DNA from: Pictodentalium vernedei
Lineage: Eukaryota > Mollusca > Scaphopoda > Dentaliida > Dentaliidae
Assembly: GCA_031216915.1 (NCBI GenBank)
Contig: CM062294.1
Coordinates: 393,753,217 to 393,817,216 of the forward strand
Length of the DNA: 64,000 nt
Reading direction: 5' to 3'
Under the pieces are notes generated by a model, which saw nothing but the letters and a program-made list of their open reading frames with translations, made no database searches and was not told where the DNA came from. Positions 54,174 to 64,000 of the stretch are shown piece after piece; the stretch's first letter is position 1; each line of letters begins with the position of its first letter. A program made the position numbers and the translations under genes.

Positions 54174-55535
54174 CAGGGTTTCCGCTAGACCGGCAGCGGG
54201 TCTGTCGACCGGACCCATTCCCCCGCCGATCATACTATGATCAGTCAGAAAAGCTGGTGGTTAAAACGTCGAGTACAATGCTGTATCGTAACCACACTTG
54301 GGATCCTTTGTTTCCACGTAATATAGGCATGATTATGTTGTATACTATGCCTACTATTACTGACGACAACCTGATACCTTATAATCCCCAGACAAGAGGG
54401 GGAAACAAAGTTCAAATCCTAAACGTCGCCTATAAAATTTCGGACTCAAATTGTCGTGTTTGGTCCGAAATCACTGGCTTTTATTTTGAGCGAAAATTAT
54501 GTACTTGTTTTGGAAGCTGTCACTTGTTTCAAATGAGTGTGCAGGCTGCTGTCAGTAGTTGTCTTAAACACGCCCACAACATATAGTTTTCACAGTGGTT
54601 CAATATCATCAGAAAGATACTGATTGAACACTGTCACTTTCGAGCAGTGCACAATTCATTGTGAAAGAACACTGCCACTTTCGAGCGTGCACAACTCATT
54701 GTGAAAAACGGGTGTCCAGAAATTAATGATAAAGTGGTAATTAAAAATAAAAAATAATTACAACTCTGGTATTTGAGAATTATATAACAATATAACCAGG
54801 GATATGATTTATGACTTATTGGTTCAATAAAACATGCTCATTTATCATTTCATCATGCCCGGCAACATGTGAAGTTATGACTTTCAGTGTAAAATCAATT
54901 TTTCGAATGTTGCCAAGGGAGGCAACTATTTTGTTATTCATATTTCGCTGTGTAAATTTTATCTGGTCTAGATATTATGAATTTTTTTATTGAGTTTGTG
55001 TGAAGCTATATTTTGTTTTATTCGTAAAAAATGTACATATTTAAAAAAAACAGCTATTTTTAAACAGACTATCTTTGTCTGTTTTCAAGGGGGTGGTTTG
55101 CAGTGCTGATTAACATACTTACAAAGCACCCCCTGGGCTTCTACACGAGTCAGTACGGTAATTGCACGTGTACGACGTCACACATCCACATCATGGTTCT
55201 TTTCGAATATTACCATGAGTGGTTGTAAACAAAGCTCAGTCACTGTTAGGATTCGTGGATTTTGTGTTGTTTTGGGTTTGTATTTTTATGAAACCTCCGA
55301 CCAGATGTAGTATTGTGTGTCCCGTGGGAATTTAGAGAATTGTAGGAGGAAAAAATACATATTTTCCACATCAATTATTCAGCATTTTAGCGACCAGAAT
55401 GCCCACAGAGGCCACCAGAGAGCACCTAAAAATCAAACCACCCTCTATCGGCACGTGCGGTAGACGCCTTCGGCGTCTGAGTTTCACTTTCTTTAAACTA
55501 CCGGACCCACAAATTTTCCCCTAGCGGAAACCCTG
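54174..55535. mobile_element. hAT-like non-autonomous DNA transposon (hAT-2)
   Basis: Inverted ends CAGGGTTTCCGCTAG (54174) and CTAGCGGAAACCCTG (ending 55535). The flanks GTATAAC and GTATCAC are similar but not identical, a weak target duplication. There is no transposase frame in 1362 bp. Bases 54506-55125 are an inverted homologue of 1097-1722 in hAT-1, although the terminal repeats of the two elements are different. Confidence 0.75.
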
Positions 55536-56175
55536 GTATCACTGAGAAAATCACTAAAAATTCAGACTGAGACTGTATGATAAGACAAATTACATTAAAC
55601 TGATGTGAAAAGTAATCCATATATGAAATTTCATTGAAATCGGTTGACTCTAAGGAAAGTTAGAGTCTGGAAACCATCAGCCAAACAAATTTAAGCAACA
55701 TAATTAAATATGCGCGGAAAATGCCCATGTTCGAACTTGGACCCACAATTGATGAAAGTGATCAACTACCCAAAATTCATACAAAAATTTATTCAAATCC
55801 GAACTTTCATATAGAAGTTCTGTACAAAAAACTGATTACACCCAATTTTGGAACAAAATGGCCGCTGGCGGCCATCTTGAATTTTGGACCAAACCCCAAA
55901 ATACATATTATGGTCTCACAATGATAACAAAGATACCCAAGAGGTTTTCTGAAGATCAGTTCATAAATACGGCTTTTAGTCCAAGGTGCATTGATGCACG
56001 GGGCAGATGGACAGATTTTCGGTACAAAATTCCCCACATTCGAACTTGACCTAGGTATTGATAAAAGTAATTCATACATGAAATTTCATCGAAATCGGTT
56101 GATTTTAAGGAAAGTTAGAGTCTGGAAACTGTCAACCAATCAAATTTCAGCAACCTTATTAAATATGCACGGAAA
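55536..56175 (+). repeat. Tandem-repeat gamma units, interrupted by copy E
   Basis: About 1.3 units of a roughly 455-bp repeat (AAATATGC.CGGAAA recurs at about 55707 and 56160; CCATGTTCGAACTTG recurs as CACATTCGAACTTG). It is the opposite orientation of 15511-16140. Copy E is inserted at 56176, within a unit just after GCACGGAAA. Confidence 0.65.
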
Positions 56176-56513
56176 GTTAAAAAAAATTTATAGTAATTTA
56201 TATATTTTTAATACTTACCAATGACCCAGACTAAGCTGGTGCTAACTCTAAAATATTTAGGGCCAAACGCAACTTTTACCCCTTAATCCCCAAAACTTGC
56301 ATCTAAAACCAAAAAATATGTCCTATATGGTCCTCCATACTTATACTCCACTGCGCATGCGCAGTGTCAAGGAGGTCTCGAAACTGCCGCCAAAAGTCAT
56401 TCTTACAACCAGTGCCTGGTAAGCGTTATGTACGCAGCGGGGAGGCAAGAGTTCCCAACTCCTGGGAGGGCCATCCCCATCTGGGTCATTGGTAAGTATA
56501 AAAAATATATAAA

Positions 56514-57978
56514 CTAGAAACTGTTTTAGCACACTAAAACATATGTCTCCCCTTCCTTTCTATTTAATGCACTGCAAATTATATATACATGGATAATATT
56601 GACAACCATACCAAATATCTAAAGTCTAGCTCAAAAGAGAAACAAGTATGTCCCAACTTCCACTTTGGGGAGCGGGGTTATAAATATCTTTGATCTAGCT
56701 CAACATCCACATGTCAAAAAAAAAACAAATTCTGGTCTGAACAATTACTTCCTATTAAAGTACATAAATTTTACCTTGAGGTCAAGGTCACATGAAGGTC
56801 ATGATGACATGTGGTCTCATTGTGATACATCCACATGTCCTAGGTCAAAAAAAAACAAAAAAGTTCTGATCTGGACAATTATTCCCTATTTGAAGTACAT
56901 AAATTTTACCTTCAGGTCAGAGGTCAAGGTCACATGCAGTTCATCAAGGTAGCAGACATGCAGTTCCATGGTGACACATCCACATGTCCCCCCCCCCCCC
57001 CCCCCCCCCTAAAAATCTGGTCTGGACAATTACTCCCTATTAAAGTACATAAATTTGACCTTGAGGTCAAGGTCACATGAAGGTCTTGATTACATGTGAC
57101 ATGCGGTCTAATTGCGATACATCCACATGTCAAATATCGAAGTCCTAGGTCAAAAAACAAAAAAGTTCTGGTCCGGATAATTATTCCCTATTTGAAGTAC
57201 ATAAATTTGACCTTAAGGTCAGAGGTCAAGGTCACATGAAGGTCATCGAGGTAGACAACATGCGGTCTCATGGTGACACATCCACATGTCAAATAACTAA
57301 GTCCTAGGTCAAAAAACAAAAAAATTCTGGTCTGGACAATTACTCCCTATTTGAAGTACATAAATTTGACCTTGAGGTCAATGGCACATGAAGGTTGCAA
57401 TGGTATGCGACACACCGGCTCATGGTGCCAAATATCTAAGGCCTGGCTCAAAAGACAAACAAGTTAGACAAACAAGTTTTGGTCCAGACAAAGTTTAACT
57501 GAAAAAGCACAAATCTGACCTTCAGATCAAAGGTCAAGGTCACATGAAGGTAACAATGGTATGCAACACACCGGCTCAAAGGTGATACATCCACATGCCA
57601 AATATCTAAAGCCTGACTCGAAATACAAAAAAGTTCTGGTCCAGACAGTTTCCCTTAAAAAGCGCATAAATCTGACCTTCAGGTCAAAGGTCAAGGTCAC
57701 ATGAAGGTCACTATGGTACACTGCACACCAGTTCATGGTGATACATCCACATCCACATGCCAAGTATCTAAGGTGTAGGTCAAAAGACAAAAAAGTTATA
57801 GAAAAGAAGAAGAAGAAGAAGAAGAAGAAGAAGAAGAAGAAGAAGAAGAAGAAGAAGAAGAAGAAAAGAAGAAGAAGAAGAAGATGCACTAAAACAGCAG
57901 AGGAAGAAGAAGAAGAAGAAGAAGACGAAGAAAATGCACTAAAACAATATGTCTCCCTTCTGGGAAGGGGAGACACAA
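56514..57978 (+). mobile_element. Tandem-repeat element zeta nested in copy E
   Basis: Interrupts the internal complementary region of copy E; copy C reads AATATATAAATTACTATAAA without it, so there is no target duplication. The 5' side has TTTTAGCACACTAAAAC and TGTCTCCCCTTCC. The core has about seven units of 135-160 bp (landmark AAGTACATAAATTT.ACCTT, AGGTCAAGGTCACATGAAGG) with a C run (56988-57010). A long (GAA)n tract follows, then the 3' hairpin GTCTCCCTTC TGGG AAGGGGAGAC. The 5' GTCTCCCCTT is complementary to the 3' arm AAGGGGAGAC. Confidence 0.78.
57805..57930. repeat. (GAA)n microsatellite
   Basis: Two tracts of AAG/GAA repeats, about 57805-57883 and 57901-57930, separated by GATGCACTAAAACAGCAGAG. 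The lysine-rich and phenylalanine-rich frames over it are artefacts of the repeat. Confidence 0.97.
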
Positions 57979-58599
57979 TTACTATACATTTTTTAACATT
58001 TTTATACTGTACCAATGACCCAGACTTAGCTGAATAGTAAAAAGGTTGGAGGGCCTAGGACATAAGGAAAATCCAATAGACTCAATTACCTATAACAGAC
58101 CTATCCCCTCAATGAGAAAAGGACAGATAGGCTACATGTATCTTTCTTATTTGTATCAAAAAAGAAAGACACAACACCATTTTGCAATGATCTCTATAAA
58201 CATCTAGTATAACCCTTTATACTAATATTTTTAAAAGGAAACCCAATAAATATGGGAGTCTAAAGAAATGAGACTATATACTTATTTAAAAGTGTTCGAG
58301 GATTGTATATTAACACTCAATTTATCACGTGATATATACAAATACTTCACACCAATGAACACTTTAAAAAATATTACACAGATGAGTAAACATAGGCTTT
58401 ACCCTTAAAATCATCTCGGAACCGACTCGGAATTACTGACTCTAAGGGAGGTATTCCCTTGCTTTACACTATAAAGCAGGTGACCTAAGGGAACACCCCC
58501 CCCCTTCCCTTGCCCTTGATCAAATATTCCAGAGCAAAGAGGGGAGCAGGACAGAGTCACTGCCGGAACCGAATGCCTATACACATATAGTTGCCACTG

Positions 58600-58980
58600 T
58601 TTAGTAGACGACATTCTGAGTAAAAAATAATGGACCTAAACAATGTAGATCTGCAGAAAGGACTCAATATTCTCAGATACAAAATCGTGAAAATGGAAGG
58701 CTAATACCAATATGCAGCCCTCAATAGATCTGTAATAGCAACATTATTAGTCTAAGCCCATGATGAAGAACTCTTACTTCATGAGCTTAAATCTAAACCA
58801 CAGACTCCTGAATGAAGATATAATCATAAGCAGAACTGATAGTAGATTGAATCCATCTGACCATAGAATGGACCGAAATGTGGAGGAAGCTTCCACTGCA
58901 TGTCCCACAACAGACGCCTGAGTAAATTAATCCACAGTCTTTGTGGATCTAGAGAAGCTACCAACAGAATCTGCATTGAA
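58600..58980 (-). pseudogene. Copy E tyrosine recombinase remnant with internal deletion
   Basis: 58610-58880 matches 38010-38295 of copy C (the HEVR and Tyr end), and sequence then jumps to the equivalent of 39125. The first catalytic Arg and the core-binding domain are therefore missing. The HEVR region reads GTAAGAGTTCTTCATC-like sequence with indels. No product expected. Confidence 0.72.
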
Positions 58981-58984
58981 ATAA

Positions 58985-59650
58985 TTACATTTGAGCAATA
59001 TCTGTTGAATCAACGGCGCTGAAAGATACATATATCATATTATTCCATCTCACAAGAACGACAGAGCGTTTACTGTAAATGCTCGAAGATCGAAATGTTA
59101 TGACACATACGTCTGCAACTGATTGTTGAGATGTGTCGCAAATAAGTCGATTATTGGCCGCTCTCCTTGGTAGCAATCTGATTGAATACTCGTTTGTTGA
59201 AAGTCCATTCTGGTGGCAACAAATGGCCTCTCGGTGAAGGGAGTCCGCTAATACGTTCAGACGACTCAGAATATGATGAACCAATAGAACTTGATGTTCT
59301 AGTACCAACCGAAAGATTCAATCCGTTAACATAACTAACAGGATGGAATGAGAGCCTCCATAATTCCGAAAATACGCTAATACCGTCGAGTTGTCGGACA
59401 GAATTAGCATATGAACATTCTGAATAACACTCCTCCAATAACGTAGCGCAAGCCAAAATGACATCAATCTTGATGTTTGTGTGCTTGATAAGGAACTACA
59501 GAAACAAAAGACTCTGACACTTTAATCTGTTGGGTTCAATGAAACTACCCAATCTGTTTGACTGGCATCAGTCAAAACTGAAAACTCGGATCTGGCAGTT
59601 GCAGTGGAATTACTTGAGTTAGGCACTGAAAATTTGCCCAAGTCTGAACC
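58985..59650 (-). pseudogene. Copy E RNase H remnant
   Basis: HILSRLNVLADSLHRE at about 59220-59290 corresponds to HIPGRLNVLADSLSRK in copy C. Other RNase H landmarks are readable only in scattered frames (a LSDN-like box near 59390). Confidence 0.75.
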
Positions 59651-60570
59651 TCTTATTCACTTGATTTGACAAGATGTCCGTATCGAGCGAAAGAAACTTC
59701 ACCCTCCAATTCTGAATTAAAAGAAATTTGGAGAGGACAAATGCGTAACGGCCTCTTTGGAATAAAATCACGGCAGATCCGCACAACGTATCAGTCACAT
59801 GAGATCTCTCGCTGAGACCTGTCTGAGCGAAGACAATAGTGAGCATAATAACTGATTAATTTCGCTCTGGTTAACAGCAGACGAATGAGAATTTTATGCA
59901 CCTCGAAGCTCATCCCCCGGTGGGTAAATGACTTGGACGAAACCAGATCCGACTTCTCGTTTACTTATGAAACCGAGTTGTCGGATCAAAAGAAGCAGAA
60001 TCTGCACATCATTCTGAAGCGTTAACTCGTTGCCGTACCTCTGAAGAATGTCGTCCAGGAAGGCAGACGAATGAGCTCGGAAATGAGTCATTACCGAGTT
60101 CGTTATTCGAGTGAAAGCCCAGGAACTAGATTCAGACCGGAACACATTGGTCGGTGCTGAAACACAATTCCTATGATAAAGAAGCAAAGATACTTTCTGC
60201 ACGCCTGATGTACCATGACGTGTAAGTATGAAACTAGAAATCTATGCATGTAGCATAGTCGTACACCCGAATACTCGCTCTGACCGATCGGATGGACTCC
60301 ATATAGAAACTTTGAGCCACGATCAGCTTGTTATCCAGCTCAGATTATGAGCGGACGGAAAAAGCCATCTGGTTTTGGAACCAGAAAAGGATGGTTGTAG
60401 AAACCTTAAAATACTGGATTTCTACGATCTCTATCGTGATCATTCCAGAAGAGACTGGATTTCTGATGGAAGCGAGCCTCTATTCTACTGACTGACGGAA
60501 GCTGAGTCCATCTTGGACTCCGAGTTAACAGAGGATTTTGTTTGAGGAACAGTATAGTCCTTCCGAAAAC
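59651..60570 (-). pseudogene. Copy E reverse transcriptase remnant
   Basis: A readable piece at 59894-60202 has SSWAFTRITNSVMTHFRAHS and AFLDDILQRYGNELTLQNDV (FLDD in place of YLDD). To the right, 60200-60330 still contains the motif A neighbourhood that copy C lost (NKLIVA, MESIRSVRASI) in decayed form. E therefore derives from a parent with a complete RT. Confidence 0.8.
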
Positions 60571-60659
60571 ACCCCTTGAATCCAAGGTACGGTCGTAATC
60601 TAATCTCAAGTAATTGAGAAACTCGATAGTCTTCCGCTCACTAATACATGATAGAGGAT

Positions 60660-62990
60660 AAAACCATTACCTCCTGGTCCTGCGAGGCTTGTGGAAGGAG
60701 AAGCCATATCCTCTACGGCCCGCACCTCGCCTCGTCGACCTAGGGGCGTCTGACCGGAATTACGGCCCCTATCTGAGTCGCTACTCGGTCTCTATAATAA
60801 CACCTAGAGGACACATGGGAACCTCTATAGGAACTTGGATTCGTCCCAGAAGTGCCTGTCCTACTCTTCTCTGCTGAATCCGACTATATGGAAGCAAATT
60901 TAAATAGCAGAGAGTCTAAAGCTTTCGTAGTTAATTGATGATAAACTGCGGAAAGCTTGCCGTTGAAGAAAACTCTCCGGAGACCGGAGCGACTCTGAGA
61001 GAGGTTTTCACCTTACTATCTACACGCGTGGATGTAGCCAGGGCGCCATCACGTCCAAACAACTCCATAATGCCACTAAAGGACAGAGTTTACTTGAGGC
61101 CCTTGAAAGAACTCTTAAGGAGGTTGTACATCCTAGAATTCTTTTTGCTTTGAGACGTAATGATAACGTTCTGGTAAGGTGATCTGCGTACGATAATGCG
61201 TCTAAGCTGTCCCTGCTAGACGATATTGTTATTTCCAACATCATGGTTGGAATTGACATAGACGACAGATAAACAATACTAGATCCTGACCTGGTCGTCT
61301 AGACGCAGAGAACTCTCAGAATGCTCTGTCCTGCCATTTCAAAATATTCGATGAATTGATGAAAGGCAGATGCAGAGCATACTGCCGATAAGAAACCTGA
61401 CCTGCCCATTTAGGTAGCAATTTATATAAATATAGCGTCATTCAACAGATCAAATGTCCGTGAACATATCTGGACTATGTCGGAAACTGAGGGATGATGT
61501 CCCTAAACCGATTAAGAATTCTGTATCCAGTGGCGCTATCCGTCTCTTATCCGGCAATGCAGCATTTTGGTCCGGAGGAACGACGTCTGAGCGGTTGACG
61601 TATGCTCCGACTGAGGAACGTTTAGTACCACAACATCTGGTCCCAGATGTTGTAATACGAGAGAGGGACCTCTCTCGCTTGCAGCCCGGATGGACCTGGA
61701 CGAGCTAGGAACCTGACTAATAGGCTTCCTCCGTACCATCCTCGTATCCATCGTCACTGTGTGTGCACATTGTATTTTATAGTGCTAGCATCACCCAAAT
61801 CTCCTTCCTGGACCGCAACGGACGAACCCAGGTGCTGAGCCATTCGGTGAATGGTCGCAACACCAGGCGAGCTAGCGGACGCCAACGCCATCGATCTTAC
61901 AAGGAAACTCCAGGCAATTGACGTTTCTACATGAGCACTTTGCCGCTAAGTCTTCATTTGACTGTGACAACAGAAGCACACTTACGAAGACATCATGGTA
62001 ACAATACCTAGTTCATGTTACCCTATGAGACCTGTGGAGCCACGGTCCTACATGAATATCCGCTGGAAGCTCCCGGGACGTTCATTCCTGCGAACGTCCC
62101 AACTGGAAAGGTCTCGTATCCTTGGCTAGCAGATGGTGTGACCTGGTCGACATGTATTCCTTGGTCGGCAAAGCAGGAGCACCAGGGACGTTCAATCCTG
62201 CATTTATATAATATGTGAACGTCCCCTGGAAATCTGTGGTCACATAGCCAAGGTATGGTCGTGTGTATTGACGAGGATGAGGAAGCCAATATAACAGCTG
62301 CATAGGACTGTCATGCAACGGAGCGTCCCGAGCAGGAGGAGTGGACGTAAGCTCCAACTAAGCGAACAACATACAACATGGTGGCACAGATGTTGATTTA
62401 AGAGTGGGGGCATCTCTCGCTTGCAGTCCGGGGGACCTGGACGAGCTAGCTATCGGACTGACAGGCTTCCTCCGTACTATCCTCGGATCCGTCGTTGCTG
62501 GGTGTGCACGTCTGAAGTGTTATAGTGCTCGCATCACCCAATCTGCTTCCCTGGACCGCAATGGACTAACCCGTGTGCTGAGCCACTCTTTCCTGGTGAA
62601 TGGTCGCGACACCGGGTGGACTAGTGGGCGACAATGCCTTCGATAGAACTAGCTAACTCCTAGCAATTGTCGTAATACCTTGAGCACTTCCCGCTAGCCC
62701 TAATATTGCAACGCCAAAGACACTTATTGAAGACATCATGGAAACATCACTGTGAGTTCTGAAAAAGAAACTGATAATATATAGTGACCCTACGGAGCGA
62801 GGACCGTAATGGACCTCTCACCGCAACAATATACCGTGACACACGTCTCCAACGTTGTCATATCAATCAACACACACAGAGCAAGAATTAATGCAACTAC
62901 ATTGACTATAAGAAACACAATGAACTTGTGAATTAGAGGAAGATATCCTCGCATTACGATTGAAGAATATTTTTTCAACCAGAAAAAATA
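60660..62990 (-). pseudogene. Copy E gag remnant with an internal duplication
   Basis: Follows gag of copy C with many indels. SYADHLTRTLSLRLKAKRI (about 61150-61200) matches the shared Gag block. The segment holding the conserved hairpins and the TATAGTGCT.GCATCACCCAA landmark is present twice (landmark at about 61779 and 62521), as in copy B. A segment of about 0.4 kb is missing near 61590. Confidence 0.7.
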
Positions 62991-63850
62991 TACACCATCA
63001 TATTACTCGCACTAACTCTTGAAATAAATATACATAATATAATTATAATTCATTATAACATTTCAAAAGAAAATAATTTTCAAAAAAAAAATTTTTTGAA
63101 AAAATTTTCAGAAGAGCCCAAGTTCCCAATGGGAATCCTGAGCCCAAAGGATCCCAAAAAAGCCTAAGTGTGGACAAATTTTTTTAATCATTTTGAAAAA
63201 TTAATGTAACCCTTACGGACAATATTAATGTATCTTGCTATGAACTAAATTAAGAAGAAGACCAGTTATCATTGTCAGAAGTAACAGTTGTCAACATAAG
63301 CAAAAGTGTCAACAAACCGGAAACATGACTCCAGGCACTGAAACAAACATGGCCCAAAATCAGTTACCAATTTAAACATTATCTAATGCAAAACAGAGGC
63401 TTCCAGAGAAGAAACTGTAGAACATCAGACAGTAGATGCAGACCAAAATGCCTAAACACCCCTAGGGTGAGGACGTAAACATGGGGAAAAAACAGAAAAT
63501 AATTCTGTTTCCAAGCCAAAACTCCCAAGAAATTTTAGTAATAAATATTACAAAAAATAAGCCAAAAGAATGGGAGAATAGCTAGGGGGGAATAAAGGAA
63601 AGGGAGAGAGGAAACACTGATCAAACAATGGAACATTCATAGCAAGAATGACCACAATAAGGTCATGCCACGAAAATAGGTAACATGTAACAATTTCATA
63701 AAATAATTACAAGTTACAGCCCTGAACATTTGTTTCCACTGTTTTCTCCTCTCCACCTTCTATTTCCACCATATATCCACCATTTCTCTCATAAATATGC
63801 GTCTGGCATCTTTAAAACTGAGATTTACAAGCACAAATAACAGTGAAGTG
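62991..63850. other. 5' leader of copy E
   Basis: Matches 43006-43790 of copy C and 12790-13680 of copy B, including the GAAAAAATTTTCAGAAGAGC block and the CTCTGCAGAAC / GACTCCAGGCACTGAAA stretches. No coding region. Confidence 0.65.
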
Positions 63851-64000
63851 TAACTAGATTGAGGGCCAAACAAAGAATGACTTTTGGCGGCAGTTTCGAG
63901 ACCTCCTTGACACTGCGCATGCGCAGTGGTGTATAAGTATGGAGGACCATATAGGACATGTATTTTTCAGTTTTAGATGCAAATTTTGGGAATTGGGGGG
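63851..64000. repeat. Right inverted terminal repeat of copy E, cut by the window edge
   Basis: Complement of the left end of E (56240-56400), with ACTGCGCATGCGCAGT at 63912-63927. The last about 100 bp of the element lie outside the window. Confidence 0.88.

Larger units (their letters stand above)
56176..64000 (-). mobile_element. DIRS-type retrotransposon copy E (family II), right end outside window, decayed
   Basis: Starts GTTAAAAAAAATTTATAG at 56176, like copies B and C, and runs past the right edge. Pieces from left to right: left terminal repeat (56176-56500), nested tandem-repeat element zeta (56514-57978), internal complementary region (57979-58030), recombinase remnant, RNase H, RT, gag, leader and the start of the right terminal repeat. 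Compared with C it lacks about 0.83 kb of the recombinase (join near 58880). All frames are broken. Confidence 0.88.

Noticed and set aside
54257-54586. Plus-strand 109-codon frame in hAT-2
   Set aside because: No transposase motif; partly overlaps the shared core, which is not coding in hAT-1.
57527-58037. Long lysine-rich and phenylalanine-rich frames
   Set aside because: Translations of the (GAA)n microsatellite.
1-64000. A host (non-transposon) gene
   Set aside because: No multi-exon gene with recognisable domains could be assembled; every protein motif I recognise belongs to a mobile element. Small or lineage-specific exons in the unannotated stretches cannot be excluded.

Overview
The window looks like eukaryotic, almost certainly metazoan, repeat-rich DNA, most likely from a mollusc or another lophotrochozoan. 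The reasons are DIRS-type tyrosine-recombinase retrotransposons, Tc1 and hAT-like DNA transposons, a tRNA-derived SINE with A and B boxes, and many tandem-repeat elements that begin CAAGAGGCC and end AGCTAAAA, a style I associate with molluscan genomes from memory (not searched). I see no convincing cellular gene, no rRNA or functional tRNA gene, and no prokaryotic features.

Layout. (1) 1-14281 is DIRS copy A (family I, minus sense, left end outside the window). It is interrupted by a hAT-like element (378-2326) and by a whole second DIRS, copy B (family II, 6965-13882). (2) 14282-21829 holds hairpin-ended tandem-repeat elements, SINE copies and low-complexity DNA. (3) 21830-28385 is a 6.56 kb DNA transposon with about 155 bp inverted ends. 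It carries one uninterrupted 1552-codon gene whose C-terminal part matches the XPG/FEN1 nuclease motif order, followed by a Cys-rich CXC tail. (4) 28485-32077 holds two more tandem-repeat elements. (5) 33902-51602 is DIRS copy D (family I), a set of nested insertions: a Tc1-like transposon (34685-44220) lies in its recombinase gene, and that transposon is itself split by a tandem-repeat element (35521-36453) and by DIRS copy C (family II, 37010-44038). Copy D also holds another tandem-repeat element (49061-50998). (6) 51601-56175 holds further tandem-repeat elements and a second hAT-like element (54174-55535). (7) 56176 to the right edge is DIRS copy E (family II), with a tandem-repeat element in its left end.

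How the parts work together. Each DIRS copy reads right to left: Gag, then reverse transcriptase and RNase H, then tyrosine recombinase. The ends are split inverted repeats, and an internal complementary region joins the complements of both ends, as expected for replication through a circle. All five copies are damaged in different ways: C lost RT motif A, D has YLGD in place of YLDD and HEVC in place of HEVR, B lost the RT region, E lost most of the recombinase, and A has frameshifts. Because paralogous copies supply empty sites, several nested insertions can be resolved to within a few bases, and three tandem-repeat elements appear to have inserted without a clear target duplication. The tandem-repeat elements share a build (5' subterminal motif complementary to an arm of a 3' hairpin, 130-170 bp repeat core in most, often GGAC-rich DNA before the 3' end) that resembles Helentron/HINE-type non-autonomous elements.

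The most interesting candidate for a poorly described system is the XPG-nuclease/CXC transposon at 21830-28385, the only element here whose single large gene appears intact.
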